A stretch of 64,000 nt of DNA from Ardenticatenaceae bacterium (GTDB lineage Bacteria; Chloroflexota; Anaerolineae; Promineifilales; Promineifilaceae), in assembly GCA_020634455.1 (NCBI GenBank), contig JACKBQ010000002.1:1798001-1862000 (forward strand). Reading direction: 5' to 3'. The stretch's first letter is position 1, and every line of letters starts with the position of its first letter. Under the pieces are notes generated by a model. The model did no database searches, had not been told where the DNA came from, and saw only the letters and a program-made list of their open reading frames with translations. Shown here one piece after another: positions 42,735 through 50,939 of the stretch. A program made the position numbers and the translations under genes.

Positions 42735-43310
42735 ATGAAAGAACAAATTTCCGACTTATTTAACAAAATCCAGGGCGAATCAACTGGCCTGGGCAATTTG
42801 TTGAGCAAAATTCCCGGCCTGGATGGCTACATGGAACGCAGCCGCCGCCGCGAAGCGGACCAGCTGCTGCGCAAAACGATTGCTGACCGGCTGGAAGGCA
42901 GCCGCTTGCAGCTGGGTGGCGTCAGCGAATCGCTGAGCCGCGACATCATCAAGGCGATTGATCATGCCGAGCCGATGGGGCGAGTAGACACTCGCCTGAT
43001 GGGTCTTATTGGCAAGGTGAAGGATGCCCCGCAAGGGTACGCCGGTTTCTTCGATGCCATCAAGGTTAAAGAGGAAGATTTGGCCCGCATCTACGCCTTC
43101 GACGAGAACATGCTGAATTTTGCCGAGCAAATTGGGGCAGAAACGGCCGTACTCGCCGCCGCTGTAGATGAAGATGGTGACATCGCCGGAGCCATCCGTG
43201 AGCTGGACAACACCCTCAAGGAAGCCAACACCACCTTCGATGGCCGCGATGAAGTGATCAAAGGCATCGGCGCATCCGACGCCAGCGACGACCTAAAAAG
43301 CGACTTTTAG
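42735..43310 (+). CDS. Hypothetical cytoplasmic helical protein
   Basis: A 191-residue protein, strongly helical and charged (EQISDLFNKIQGESTGLGNL; MERSRRREADQLLRKTIADR; KEEDLARIYAFDENMLNFAE). It ends with an acidic/Asp-rich tail. No motif was recognised. It sits between the zinc-ribbon membrane protein and the SPFH protein in one direction, an arrangement that suggests a functional set with them. ATG 42735 was preferred over an upstream TTG/ATG-type extension without ribosome-binding site. Confidence 0.72.
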   Translation: MKEQISDLFNKIQGESTGLGNLLSKIPGLDGYMERSRRREADQLLRKTIADRLEGSRLQLGGVSESLSRDIIKAIDHAEPMGRVDTRLMGLIGKVKDAPQGYAGFFDAIKVKEEDLARIYAFDENMLNFAEQIGAETAVLAAAVDEDGDIAGAIRELDNTLKEANTTFDGRDEVIKGIGASDASDDLKSDF

Positions 43311-43319
43311 AAAAATGTT

Positions 43320-43380
43320 GGAGACTAGAGATTGGAGATTAGAGATTGAAATCTCCAATCTCCAATCTCCAATCTCTCAT
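43320..43380. repeat. Intergenic palindromic repeat, GGAGATTAGAGATT family (copy 1)
   Basis: GAGATTGGAGATTAGAGATT on the left, AATCTCCAATCTCCAATCTC on the right, giving a near-perfect hairpin directly upstream of the SPFH gene. A second copy is embedded in the M23 peptidase gene at 54301-54361. Confidence 0.85.
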
Positions 43381-43398
43381 TATTAAGGAGATTGACTC

Positions 43399-44451
43399 AT
43401 GGCAAAAGTGTTTGATCGCGTAGCAATTGATTCCTGGCTTCGGGACGAAGTTGTGCGGAAGTTCCCACCCGGCGGCCTGGGGGACATTAAATTAGGCTCA
43501 CCCTTAATTGTAAATCCTGGGGAAACGGCCGTTTTCGTCCGCAGTGGTGAAGCAATGGGCACCTTCGAACCCGGCACGCATGTGCTCACCACCGCCAATG
43601 TTCCCTTCCTCATGGACTGGGTGGAAAAAGGGCTGTTTGGCGGCAAAAATGTCTTCACCGCCGATGTCTACTTTGTAAAAACCACCGACCTCACGATGAA
43701 ATGGGGCACCACCCAACCAATCATCATCGAGCACCTCAACCGCCCGCCGGGGGCCAGCGCCATCGTCGGCAACGGCACCTACGTGGTGCGGGTCAAAGAG
43801 CCGTGGCGCTTCCTCAACGCCATGGACGCCTTCCGTGAAAGCGTGCGCCAACCCCAGCTCAAAGACCGCCTCGACCCCAAACTGGCGATCATGATGCAAG
43901 ACAAGATGAGCGAGCTGGCCATCGCCAAAAATCTTGGCCCGGCGCAGCTGCAATCCTTCTCGCAAGACCTCAACGAACTGCTCATTGGCCTGCTCCAGGC
44001 TGAGTTTGATGCCCTGGGCATGGTCCTGGTTGATTTCAACATCCGCATGGGCTTGCATCCCAAATCGCTGGAAGTGGTCACCAACATGGGCTACGGCACC
44101 AGCTACACCCAAAAGCAACAGGCCGACGCCTTCGTCGCCGCCGCCAACAATCCATCCGGCGGCAGCATGGGTGAGATTGGTTTTGGCGCGATGGGTATGG
44201 CTGCCATGCAAAATCTGCAAAACCAGCAGCAGCAACAGCCGCAGCAGGTTCAACAACCTCAGGCAGCTCCCGCCAGCGGTGCGTCCGCCGGGACGCCGGA
44301 CGTCATGACCCCGCAGCAAGCTGCCGAAATTTTGCAGGTTTCCTATGAAGATGTTCTTGCCGCGATTGAAGCTGGTGATTTGAAGGCCCGCAAGATCGGC
44401 AACGCCTACCGTATCAGCAAGGCCAACCTGGACGAATTCCTGGCTGGTTAA
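43399..44451 (+). CDS. SPFH domain protein fused to an excisionase-type helix-turn-helix
   Basis: A 350-residue protein. Residues 1-230 are a YdjI/virion-core-like SPFH domain (IKLGSPLIVNPGETAVFVRS, ALGMVLVDFNIRMGL). A Gln-rich linker follows (NLQNQQQQQPQQVQQPQ). The C-terminus (VMTPQQAAEILQVSYEDVLA, AIEAGDLKARKIGNAYRISK, ANLDEF) is an excisionase/MerR-like HTH_17 domain. SPFH proteins scaffold membrane or protein assemblies; the added HTH domain, which in such fusions may recognise protein rather than DNA, is unusual. AAGGAGA precedes the ATG. Confidence 0.88.
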   Translation: MAKVFDRVAIDSWLRDEVVRKFPPGGLGDIKLGSPLIVNPGETAVFVRSGEAMGTFEPGTHVLTTANVPFLMDWVEKGLFGGKNVFTADVYFVKTTDLTMKWGTTQPIIIEHLNRPPGASAIVGNGTYVVRVKEPWRFLNAMDAFRESVRQPQLKDRLDPKLAIMMQDKMSELAIAKNLGPAQLQSFSQDLNELLIGLLQAEFDALGMVLVDFNIRMGLHPKSLEVVTNMGYGTSYTQKQQADAFVAAANNPSGGSMGEIGFGAMGMAAMQNLQNQQQQQPQQVQQPQAAPASGASAGTPDVMTPQQAAEILQVSYEDVLAAIEAGDLKARKIGNAYRISKANLDEFLAG

Positions 44452-44459
44452 TATTTTTG

Positions 44460-44519
44460 CCACAGAGGGCACAGAGGCAAAAGAGAAAATCCTTCTTAAA
44501 CCTCTGTGTTCGCTGTGGC
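44460..44519. repeat. Intergenic palindromic repeat, CCACAGAG family (copy 2)
   Basis: CCACAGAGGGCACAGAGGCA on the left and CCTCTGTGTTCGCTGTGG on the right, around an A-rich centre. It lies between convergent genes (SPFH and the NBR1-Ig protein) and may act as a two-way transcription barrier. Confidence 0.8.
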
Positions 44520-44525
44520 TTATTT

Positions 44526-46412
44526 CTAAACGATAATCCGCAAGAAGAGAATTTCCCCAAACAAATTACCCCGATCATCTCGCATTTTCCAATCCCCAAA
44601 GTAGGTACCGCGCCGCGCGGGTGCGGTTTGCTGGATCGAGATTTCCACTTCTTGCCCTGGGGCACAGGCAGGCAGCGGAATGCTACGCTGGGTGGTCATG
44701 GCGGTGCCTGCTACAAACACCAGCCGGAAGCCATCGCCCCACGGCCGTTTCCCCACATTCTTCACCCGCCACGTTTTGGTAAACGCTTGCCCCGCTGCCA
44801 TGCGGGTATCGTCGGGAATGGTCACATCCGCCACGTAGACACCATTGCTAGGCCGCTCATCCACGCTGATGATGCGGGTAAACACCATGTCGCCAAAGAA
44901 CTGGTCGCGGTCATCTTGCAAGCGCCAGTCGCTAAAGTAAACGCCGGGTTGGGCGGGCACAGTGAACTCGATGGAGATGTCTGCGTCTTGGCCGGGAAGT
45001 GTGATGGGTAACGGCCGTTCCACCTGATTCGTCATCGCTGTGCCATCTACAAACACAAGCTGATAGCCATCTCTCCAAGCAACATTGCCCGTGTTCTTCA
45101 TACGCCACGTCTTCACAAAGGTTGAATCTGCCTGCAAGCGCGTGTCATCGGGAATGGTGACATCGGCCACAAATTGGGCGTTGGGCACGGGCGGCGGCTG
45201 TGGCTCCGGTTCAGGTTCAGGTTCAGGTTCGGGCGGCGTCGGTTCCGGCTCTGGTTCTGGCTCAGGTGGGGTTGGTTCTGGCTCAGGCTGTGGTTCGGGC
45301 GGTTCCGGTTCAGGGTCTGGCACGATAGGTTGGGGCGTACCCCCAAGATCGGGCACGTCAATTGCCCCGCTGCCTGTGGATACCGTGAAGCGGTGGTTCA
45401 ACGTAAACTCGGTGACGGGTTTGATCAGCTTTTGGGCTTTGTCGGCAATGCCCGCAAAGCCGCCGCCCAAATACCAGATAGCCGCCCCCTGAATTTCCGG
45501 GAATTTGGCATACAGTTCGCCCACTTTTTGCATATCCTTGAGGGCGCGTTCGGGCACGGGCACGTTGTCCAGCGTCCAGCCCCATTCGGTGATGTGTACG
45601 GTTGGGCGAGGAATATTGTGCTTGTCGCACACCTGGAAGAGGTATTGAAAACGGCCGACTTTAAACGGAAACTGGTCAAAAATATCGGTGACAATGTAGC
45701 TGTACTCGTGCAGGGCAACGGCAGCTTGATTCGGCCGTTCGCCACACAACCTGAGATATTTTAGCATTCCGGGCGTCTCCCAGCCGCTTGGCTCCGGTTC
45801 GCCACCCGCCCAGGAGAATAGCGACACTTTGTAGCCATCCCGCTGGGCCAGATTGGCAATGCGCACGGCAAAGCGGCCCAGCCAGTCGCACAAATTGCGG
45901 TCTACCTCGTTAATCACTTCCAGCCAGACGCGCTCCTTATCAAATTCTGGCGGTAGCTTGGCCATCGTTTTGCGCCAATGCTTTTCCGCGCCACCTTCAG
46001 GATCGTTTACGTATTTGGGGTCTTTGTAGGGAGGCGTGTCGTACTTGTAATTGTCGTTTGGCCCGTGCCTGTCGCTCAGGCGAAAGATGAGCACGTGCGG
46101 CACGTTGGACTTCTTCATGAGTTCTTGTGCCTCAAAAACCGGCCCGTAATGATCTACCGATTTGATGACCATCGGGATGTCTTTGGCGTCCAGGGCGCGC
46201 ATGTAATCGCCGATGCCGGTGGGGTTGCCACCTGGCCCGGTATGGAAACCGATCTTGCTGGGTACTTTTTTCATGGGAACTCCTGTAGCTGTTTCGAGCG
46301 CAGCGGGGGATTTGGTGATGGACGGCCGTTCCGCCATCGTGTCACCACCAAAAAAATCAGCTATTTGCTTAAGCAACGCCCGAATAATTGAGAACATGAG
46401 TAGCCAGAGCAT
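44526..46412 (-). CDS. Glycoside hydrolase-like protein with Pro-Glu linker and two NBR1-type Ig domains
   Basis: A 628-residue multidomain protein. Residues 50-345 form a clan-A-like TIM barrel with Glu169 (VWLEVINEVDRN) and Glu276 (VHITEWGWTLDN) in the two catalytic places. Residues 365-408 are a Pro-Glu repeat linker. Residues 412-515 and 522-628 are two NBR1-type Ig domains, each starting FVADVTIPDDTR or YVADVTIPDDTR and containing FVKTWRMKNTGNVAW or FTKTWRVKNVGKRPW. No signal peptide is clear except the hydrophobic start MLWLLMFSIIRALL. AGAGG lies before ATG 46412, but ATG 46394 is possible. Probably a surface polysaccharide enzyme or binder. Confidence 0.85.
   Translation of the reverse strand: MLWLLMFSIIRALLKQIADFFGGDTMAERPSITKSPAALETATGVPMKKVPSKIGFHTGPGGNPTGIGDYMRALDAKDIPMVIKSVDHYGPVFEAQELMKKSNVPHVLIFRLSDRHGPNDNYKYDTPPYKDPKYVNDPEGGAEKHWRKTMAKLPPEFDKERVWLEVINEVDRNLCDWLGRFAVRIANLAQRDGYKVSLFSWAGGEPEPSGWETPGMLKYLRLCGERPNQAAVALHEYSYIVTDIFDQFPFKVGRFQYLFQVCDKHNIPRPTVHITEWGWTLDNVPVPERALKDMQKVGELYAKFPEIQGAAIWYLGGGFAGIADKAQKLIKPVTEFTLNHRFTVSTGSGAIDVPDLGGTPQPIVPDPEPEPPEPQPEPEPTPPEPEPEPEPTPPEPEPEPEPEPQPPPVPNAQFVADVTIPDDTRLQADSTFVKTWRMKNTGNVAWRDGYQLVFVDGTAMTNQVERPLPITLPGQDADISIEFTVPAQPGVYFSDWRLQDDRDQFFGDMVFTRIISVDERPSNGVYVADVTIPDDTRMAAGQAFTKTWRVKNVGKRPWGDGFRLVFVAGTAMTTQRSIPLPACAPGQEVEISIQQTAPARRGTYFGDWKMRDDRGNLFGEILFLRIIV
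45197..45325 (-). repeat. In-gene repeat encoding the Pro-Glu linker
   Basis: Short CCGGAACC / CCTGAACC-type units (on the plus strand GGTTCAGGTTCAGGTTC, GGTTCCGGCTCTGG) encode EPEPEP and EPTPPEPEPE stretches. The tract is likely variable in length between strains. Confidence 0.75.
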
Positions 46413-46465
46413 ACACCTCTGGCCAGAGGGTTGTCAACAAATTAACCTCGGGATGAATCCCCAGG

Positions 46466-48460
46466 CTATAAAAGCGCTTCCTGCCACAAATCCTGCACGG
46501 CCGTTTCCACCACATCCTGCTGCAACACCCACCCCAAAAAAGTGCCGCAATCGTAACAAAACTGTTCGCTGTCGGACTGGTTGATGTGGGACGGCCGTTC
46601 CCACACCATATCCACCGCTTCTTTTGGTGCAAAAACCAAAATCGCATCGTGCAGCAGCGCCTTCATGCCAGAAATGTGTACCGAGATCGGATTTTCTGAG
46701 TAGACCACGTATCGGTTCACCAAAGCAAAGCCCGCCTGCCGCAGCGCCACCGTCAGCGCTGCCCACCCTTTGGGGTTCCAATGGTGAAAAGTGAAGATGA
46801 AACGGCCGTTTTCCCCCTTCAACACCCGCCGACACTCCGCAAAAATGCCGCTCATTAGCTCTGTGTAGCGGCTTTCGCTGTCCAGTTGGTGCGGGTCTAC
46901 GGCCGATTCCTGTGTGTCGTAGGCCCAGTTGGCGGCGTCCGGCAGCAAATGGCGCAACCAAACGCGGAAAAACGCCGCCAAATCGCTGTACTGCACGCTG
47001 TCAAAATAAGGCGGATCGGTCACGATAAAATCCACGCTGCTATCCGGCAAATCCAGCGCCGTAGACGACCCTTGCAGCAGCAAAAACGACGGCACTTGCT
47101 CAGCCGTCATCTCCACCACCTGCTGAACCTCAACCCCCGCATCTCGCTCCCCCACAATCTCCACAAACGGCAGCTTACTGTTTACCGATAACCGTTTACC
47201 GCTCACCGAATACCGCTTACCAATCACCCGTTCACGCGGCTTCTGTGCCCACAGACGGCCGTTCCGCACCCGCGACTGAAACAACTTTTGCAGCGTGCCC
47301 GACGCCTTGCGTGGATAAACTGGATTATTTTCCAGCGCCGTATACGGAAACGAGTACGCATGGTGCGAAAATGTGTGCCGAATCGCTCCGGCGCGCCGCT
47401 TGTTTTTGCCCTTGTAGCCGCACAGCATCGAGTTAAATTCCAGCGAGGTGGAAACCAGCAGCCCCAAATTCAGCCGAATTTCCGGCGGAAACTGAGGCAA
47501 CAGCTGGATGGCGTGGTGCAGGTACAGCAGTTGGCGACTGGAAAACAGGTCCAGGTAATTGTCAATCTCGCGAGGGGTAAGCTGGCGGGATTTGCGCCCC
47601 GGCTCGATGGCAAAATCGGCTCGGTCAAACGGCAACGTTTGACGCAAATCATCCGCCAGGGCCAGCAGGGCCAAATCATGGCCGTCTGGCGCTTTGAAGC
47701 GTAGCCCTTTTTGGCGCGGGCAGCGCATCACCAGCGCCAGCGGCACGTACCGCTGGTAGTGAGGAATCGAATAGTCGTCTTCAAATTCGGCTGGCTGCTC
47801 GGCGAAGATTTTGGTGCCTTTTTCTAGCAAGGGTGGTTTTTCAGCCGAATCGCCACAAGAGCAAACGGCCGTATCCACCAAAACCGCATGGCATCTGGGG
47901 CAAAGCTGGACAGTCGAGCCATCCGATTCCACCCGCAGCACCAGCGAATCCACCATGATGACGGAACGGCCGTTGCAAATTCGCTTCACCCCGTAGAGCG
48001 TGTAATTGATCGGCGTCTCCACGCCAGTTTGCGGGCATTTAGTCTGGAAAAAAGGCGTGATTTCTTTACGCAGGGCGGTGTAAAACTGCTTGTACGCCTT
48101 CTCCAGCGCCACCATGTCCACCGGCGTCAGCGTGGCCCGCGCTTGCAGCACCGGAATCGGCTCCAAATCCGCGCCAACTACGTGCGCGTCCAGCCGGATT
48201 GCCTCGTGCAGCGTGGTGCCGCCGCCCATCATCGGGTCCAGGATGATTTTGCCCGCCAGTCCGCCCGGCGCGTAATAATCTCGCCGCGCTTCATCTTCCA
48301 CCAGCTGCTTCAAAATCAAACGAAAAGTGCTGCCGCAGCGCCGCGCCCACCACTTATGCAAATAGCTGTTGGGACGGTAATGATGCTTGTTATACGCTTC
48401 CAGTTGGGCAATCTGGTTGGCAAAATCAGTGTTAAAATCGGTGTCGAGTGGTGTTTTCAT
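46466..48460 (-). CDS. DNA (adenine-N6 or cytosine-N4) methyltransferase, orphan, with zinc-finger insert
   Basis: A 664-residue methyltransferase of the group whose N-terminus reads SYLHKWWARRCGSTFRLIL. SAM motif I is ILDPMMGGGTTLHEAIRL near residue 75; catalytic motif IV is FIVTDPPYFDSVQYS near 470. Between them lies a large insert with a zinc-binding pattern (CPRCHAVLVDTAVCSCG). A stretch encoded by an intergenic-type repeat (ERVIGKRYSVSGKRLSVNSK) sits in the middle, showing that the repeat entered the gene without breaking the frame. No restriction enzyme gene is nearby, so it is a solitary modification enzyme or part of an unlinked system. Confidence 0.85.
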   Translation of the reverse strand: MKTPLDTDFNTDFANQIAQLEAYNKHHYRPNSYLHKWWARRCGSTFRLILKQLVEDEARRDYYAPGGLAGKIILDPMMGGGTTLHEAIRLDAHVVGADLEPIPVLQARATLTPVDMVALEKAYKQFYTALRKEITPFFQTKCPQTGVETPINYTLYGVKRICNGRSVIMVDSLVLRVESDGSTVQLCPRCHAVLVDTAVCSCGDSAEKPPLLEKGTKIFAEQPAEFEDDYSIPHYQRYVPLALVMRCPRQKGLRFKAPDGHDLALLALADDLRQTLPFDRADFAIEPGRKSRQLTPREIDNYLDLFSSRQLLYLHHAIQLLPQFPPEIRLNLGLLVSTSLEFNSMLCGYKGKNKRRAGAIRHTFSHHAYSFPYTALENNPVYPRKASGTLQKLFQSRVRNGRLWAQKPRERVIGKRYSVSGKRLSVNSKLPFVEIVGERDAGVEVQQVVEMTAEQVPSFLLLQGSSTALDLPDSSVDFIVTDPPYFDSVQYSDLAAFFRVWLRHLLPDAANWAYDTQESAVDPHQLDSESRYTELMSGIFAECRRVLKGENGRFIFTFHHWNPKGWAALTVALRQAGFALVNRYVVYSENPISVHISGMKALLHDAILVFAPKEAVDMVWERPSHINQSDSEQFCYDCGTFLGWVLQQDVVETAVQDLWQEALL
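47177..47230. repeat. GGTAATCGGT-family repeat inserted in the methyltransferase gene
   Basis: CTGTTTACCGATAACCGTTT, then ACCGCTCACCGAATACCGCT, then TACCAATCACC. The same degenerate units fill 57294-57376 and part of 6722-6806, there between genes. Here they encode part of the protein in frame. Confidence 0.75.
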
Positions 48461-48506
48461 CCTGTGGCTATTTTATGATGCGCCGTGTGCCTGCGCCACA
48501 ATGAAT

Positions 48507-48573
48507 AGTGAAAAGTAAAAGAGTAAAAAGTGAAAAGTATGGACTTTTTACTTATCACTTCTCACTTTTTACT
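48507..48573. repeat. Intergenic palindromic repeat, AGTGAAAAGT family (copy 5)
   Basis: AGTGAAAAGTAAAAGAGTAA and AAAGTGAAAAGT on the left, ACTTTTTACTTATCACTTCT and CACTTTTTACTC on the right. It lies in the divergent gap between the methyltransferase and moxR-like genes. Confidence 0.85.
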
Positions 48574-48623
48574 CCTCCGAGCACCACTTGTGAGAATCAC
48601 TATTCCGAGGGACAATAAACTCA

Positions 48624-49571
48624 ATGAAAGAAATCCAGAGTTTTGCCCAAACGTTAATTGATAATGTGGAAAAAGTGATTATCGGCAAACGGCCGAATCT
48701 CGAACAGCTCGTCGTCTCCCTGCTGTGTGAAGGACACACGCTGCTAGAGGACGTGCCTGGCGTGGGCAAGACGATGCTGGCCCGCGCCTTTGCCGTCAGC
48801 CTGGGCATCCAGTTCAAGCGGCTGCAATGCACCCCCGACCTGCTGCCCAACGACGTCACCGGCGTCTCCATTTTCGACCAGCAAAAGCAGGGCTTCACCT
48901 TTGTACCTGGCCCCGTTTTTAGCAATATTTTGCTGGCCGACGAGATCAATCGGGCCACGCCCCGTACCCAATCTGCCTTGTTGGAGGCAATGGGCGAGCG
49001 GCAGGTGACGGTGGACGGGGTGACGCATGAATTGGAACGGCCGTTTTTCGTCCTGGCCACCCAAAATCCAGTAGAGTACGAGGGCACCTTCCCGCTGCCA
49101 GAGGCGCAGCTAGACCGCTTCTTCATGAAGCTGAGCCTGGGCTACCTGGACGAAGCCAGCGAAAGCCAGATGCTGCTCAACCTGGGCCGCGCCCACCCCA
49201 TCGAAAGTTTGACACAGGTGGTGGATGGTCACGAACTGCCCAAACTGGCCCGGCAAGTGTGGGATGTTCACGTGGACGACACCGTGCGCGATTACATCGT
49301 GCGGCTGACGTTTGCCACGCGGCGGCACAAAGATTTGATTTTGGGAGCCAGCCCGCGCGGCAGCCACGCGCTTTACCGAGGCATTCAGGCATATGCGGCC
49401 GTTCAGGGACGCGACTACACCCTACCCGACGACGTGAAAAAGCTGGCCCCCGCCATCCTCTCCCACCGCTGCCTCATCCACCCGGAAAGCGCCCTGCGCG
49501 GCCACACCAACAGCGGCATTCTCAAAGAGATTATGGCCGCCACACCGCTGGACATTGGTGAACTTGAATAA
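48624..49571 (+). CDS. MoxR family AAA+ ATPase
   Basis: A 315-residue AAA+ chaperone: Walker A LLEDVPGVGKTMLARAF, Walker B ILLADEINRATPRTQSALLE, sensor FFVLATQNPVEYEGTFPLPE (then AQLDRFF). The lid domain contains LGASPRGSHAL. MoxR ATPases mature or assemble partner complexes carrying von Willebrand or DUF58 domains. The next genes encode exactly such partners (DUF58, DUF4129). TGAAAG-type leader with no strong ribosome-binding site; ATG 48624 fits the family start. Confidence 0.95.
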   Translation: MKEIQSFAQTLIDNVEKVIIGKRPNLEQLVVSLLCEGHTLLEDVPGVGKTMLARAFAVSLGIQFKRLQCTPDLLPNDVTGVSIFDQQKQGFTFVPGPVFSNILLADEINRATPRTQSALLEAMGERQVTVDGVTHELERPFFVLATQNPVEYEGTFPLPEAQLDRFFMKLSLGYLDEASESQMLLNLGRAHPIESLTQVVDGHELPKLARQVWDVHVDDTVRDYIVRLTFATRRHKDLILGASPRGSHALYRGIQAYAAVQGRDYTLPDDVKKLAPAILSHRCLIHPESALRGHTNSGILKEIMAATPLDIGELE

Positions 49572-49648
49572 CGAGTGGCGAGTTTGCCAGTGGCGAGTGG
49601 GCGAGTTAATTCGTAACACGCAGACTCGCATACTGGCAAACTCGCCTA
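49572..49648. repeat. Intergenic palindromic repeat, GCGAGTTTGCCAGT family
   Basis: CGAGTGGCGAGTTTGCCAGT and GGCGAGTGGGCGAGT on the left, ACTCGCATACTGGCAAACTC and GCC on the right. It separates the MoxR and DUF58 genes, so it is transcribed within the operon. Confidence 0.8.
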
Positions 49649-49655
49649 CACAAAA

Positions 49656-50939
49656 ATGGGAAACTTCTCCGCCCTCATCCTCATCCTTCTGCTACTCGCG
49701 TTTTTTTTGCGGGTAGACTTCATTTTCTACGTGATTTATGTGAGCGTAGGGATTTACGTTTGGGGACGCTGGCTGATGCCCCGCGCCATGAAAAATCTGA
49801 AAAGCCGCCGTGTGTACGATAAGCAGGCGTTTTGGGGTGAGGTGGTACCCGTCACGATTGAGTTGGGCAACAGTGGCCGTCTCCCCATCCCCTGGGTACA
49901 ACTGCAAGAAAGCGTCGCCATCCAGCTAAAACATGGCGAGCCACTGCACCAGGTAGTCGCTCTAAGCCGGGGCGAAACGGCCGAATTTCACTACTCTGTC
50001 ATTGCCCGCCGCCGGGGATATTACCAGCTTGGCCCGCTGCGCCTGGCCACGGGCGATCTGTTTGGCATTTATCCAGAGCAGATTGGCTTTTTGCCCGCCG
50101 ACCACCTCACCATCTACCCGCGCATCACCCCCCTGACGCAGCTTGGCTTGCCCTCGCGCCTGCCGTTTGGCACCATCGCCAGCTACCAGCGGCTGTTTGA
50201 AGACCCTGCCCGCCCGATGGGCATCCGCGACTTTCGCTCCGGCGACAGCATCCGCCAGATTAACTGGAAAGCCAGCGCTCACACCAAAAATTTGATGGTG
50301 AAGACGTTCCAGCCCGCCATTTCGTTGGAAACGGCCGTTCTCCTCAACCTGCACTCGCCCGACTATACCTTTGGCAACCGACAAGACATTGCCGAATGGG
50401 CCATCGAGGTGGCCGCATCGCTGGCGGCCCACCTGGTAAACCAGCGGCAAAGCGTGGGGCTGATTACCAACGGCATTGACCCGCTGGCCAGCAACAAACA
50501 CGGCTTTGATGAAGCCACCGGGCGGCTGCTGCGCCCCAGCCACACCGAGATTCAGGCCAACCCGACCGCGTTTATCCCCGCTGCCATTCCGCCCAGAAAC
50601 GGCCGTCCCCACCTCATCAAAATATTGGAGCGACTGGCCCGCATTGAAGCGGAAGAAACGGTAACCTTTACCGATTGGGCCAGTACCGCCAGCCTGCACC
50701 TGAACTGGGGCGTGACTATTTTGGCCATCACCGCCAACGGCAGCGAAGCGGTGTGCCAAAGCTTGCACCGGCTGGTGCGCGCCGGGTTCAATCCCATCCT
50801 CATTGCCCTTGAGCCAGAATACGATTTTGGCCTGGTGCGGGAACGTGCCCGGCGGCTGGGCTTTGCCGCCTACAACGTGCATACGCCGCGCGATTTGGAT
50901 AGATGGAAACGGCCGTATCCCGCAGGAGCCACTCCATGA
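49656..50939 (+). CDS. DUF58 domain protein (MoxR partner)
   Basis: A 427-residue protein with two N-terminal helices (SALILILLLLAFFLRVDFIF, YVIYVSVGIYVWGRWLM), a beta-rich stretch (VVPVTIELGNSGRLPIPWVQ) and the DUF58 core FEDPARPMGIRDFRSGDSIR followed by QINWKASAHTKNLMVKTF. DUF58 proteins travel with MoxR ATPases and are thought to be vWA-like. Its stop overlaps the ATG of the next gene, so translation is coupled. Confidence 0.93.
   Translation: MGNFSALILILLLLAFFLRVDFIFYVIYVSVGIYVWGRWLMPRAMKNLKSRRVYDKQAFWGEVVPVTIELGNSGRLPIPWVQLQESVAIQLKHGEPLHQVVALSRGETAEFHYSVIARRRGYYQLGPLRLATGDLFGIYPEQIGFLPADHLTIYPRITPLTQLGLPSRLPFGTIASYQRLFEDPARPMGIRDFRSGDSIRQINWKASAHTKNLMVKTFQPAISLETAVLLNLHSPDYTFGNRQDIAEWAIEVAASLAAHLVNQRQSVGLITNGIDPLASNKHGFDEATGRLLRPSHTEIQANPTAFIPAAIPPRNGRPHLIKILERLARIEAEETVTFTDWASTASLHLNWGVTILAITANGSEAVCQSLHRLVRAGFNPILIALEPEYDFGLVRERARRLGFAAYNVHTPRDLDRWKRPYPAGATP

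Noticed and set aside
43320..43380. Intrinsic terminator before the SPFH gene
   Set aside because: The hairpin has no T-run and belongs to a repeat family found in many contexts, including inside a gene.
45174..45764. Plus-strand frame rich in FRFRFRFG opposite the Pro-Glu linker
   Set aside because: It is the antisense reading of the linker repeat, not an antifreeze-like or repeat protein.
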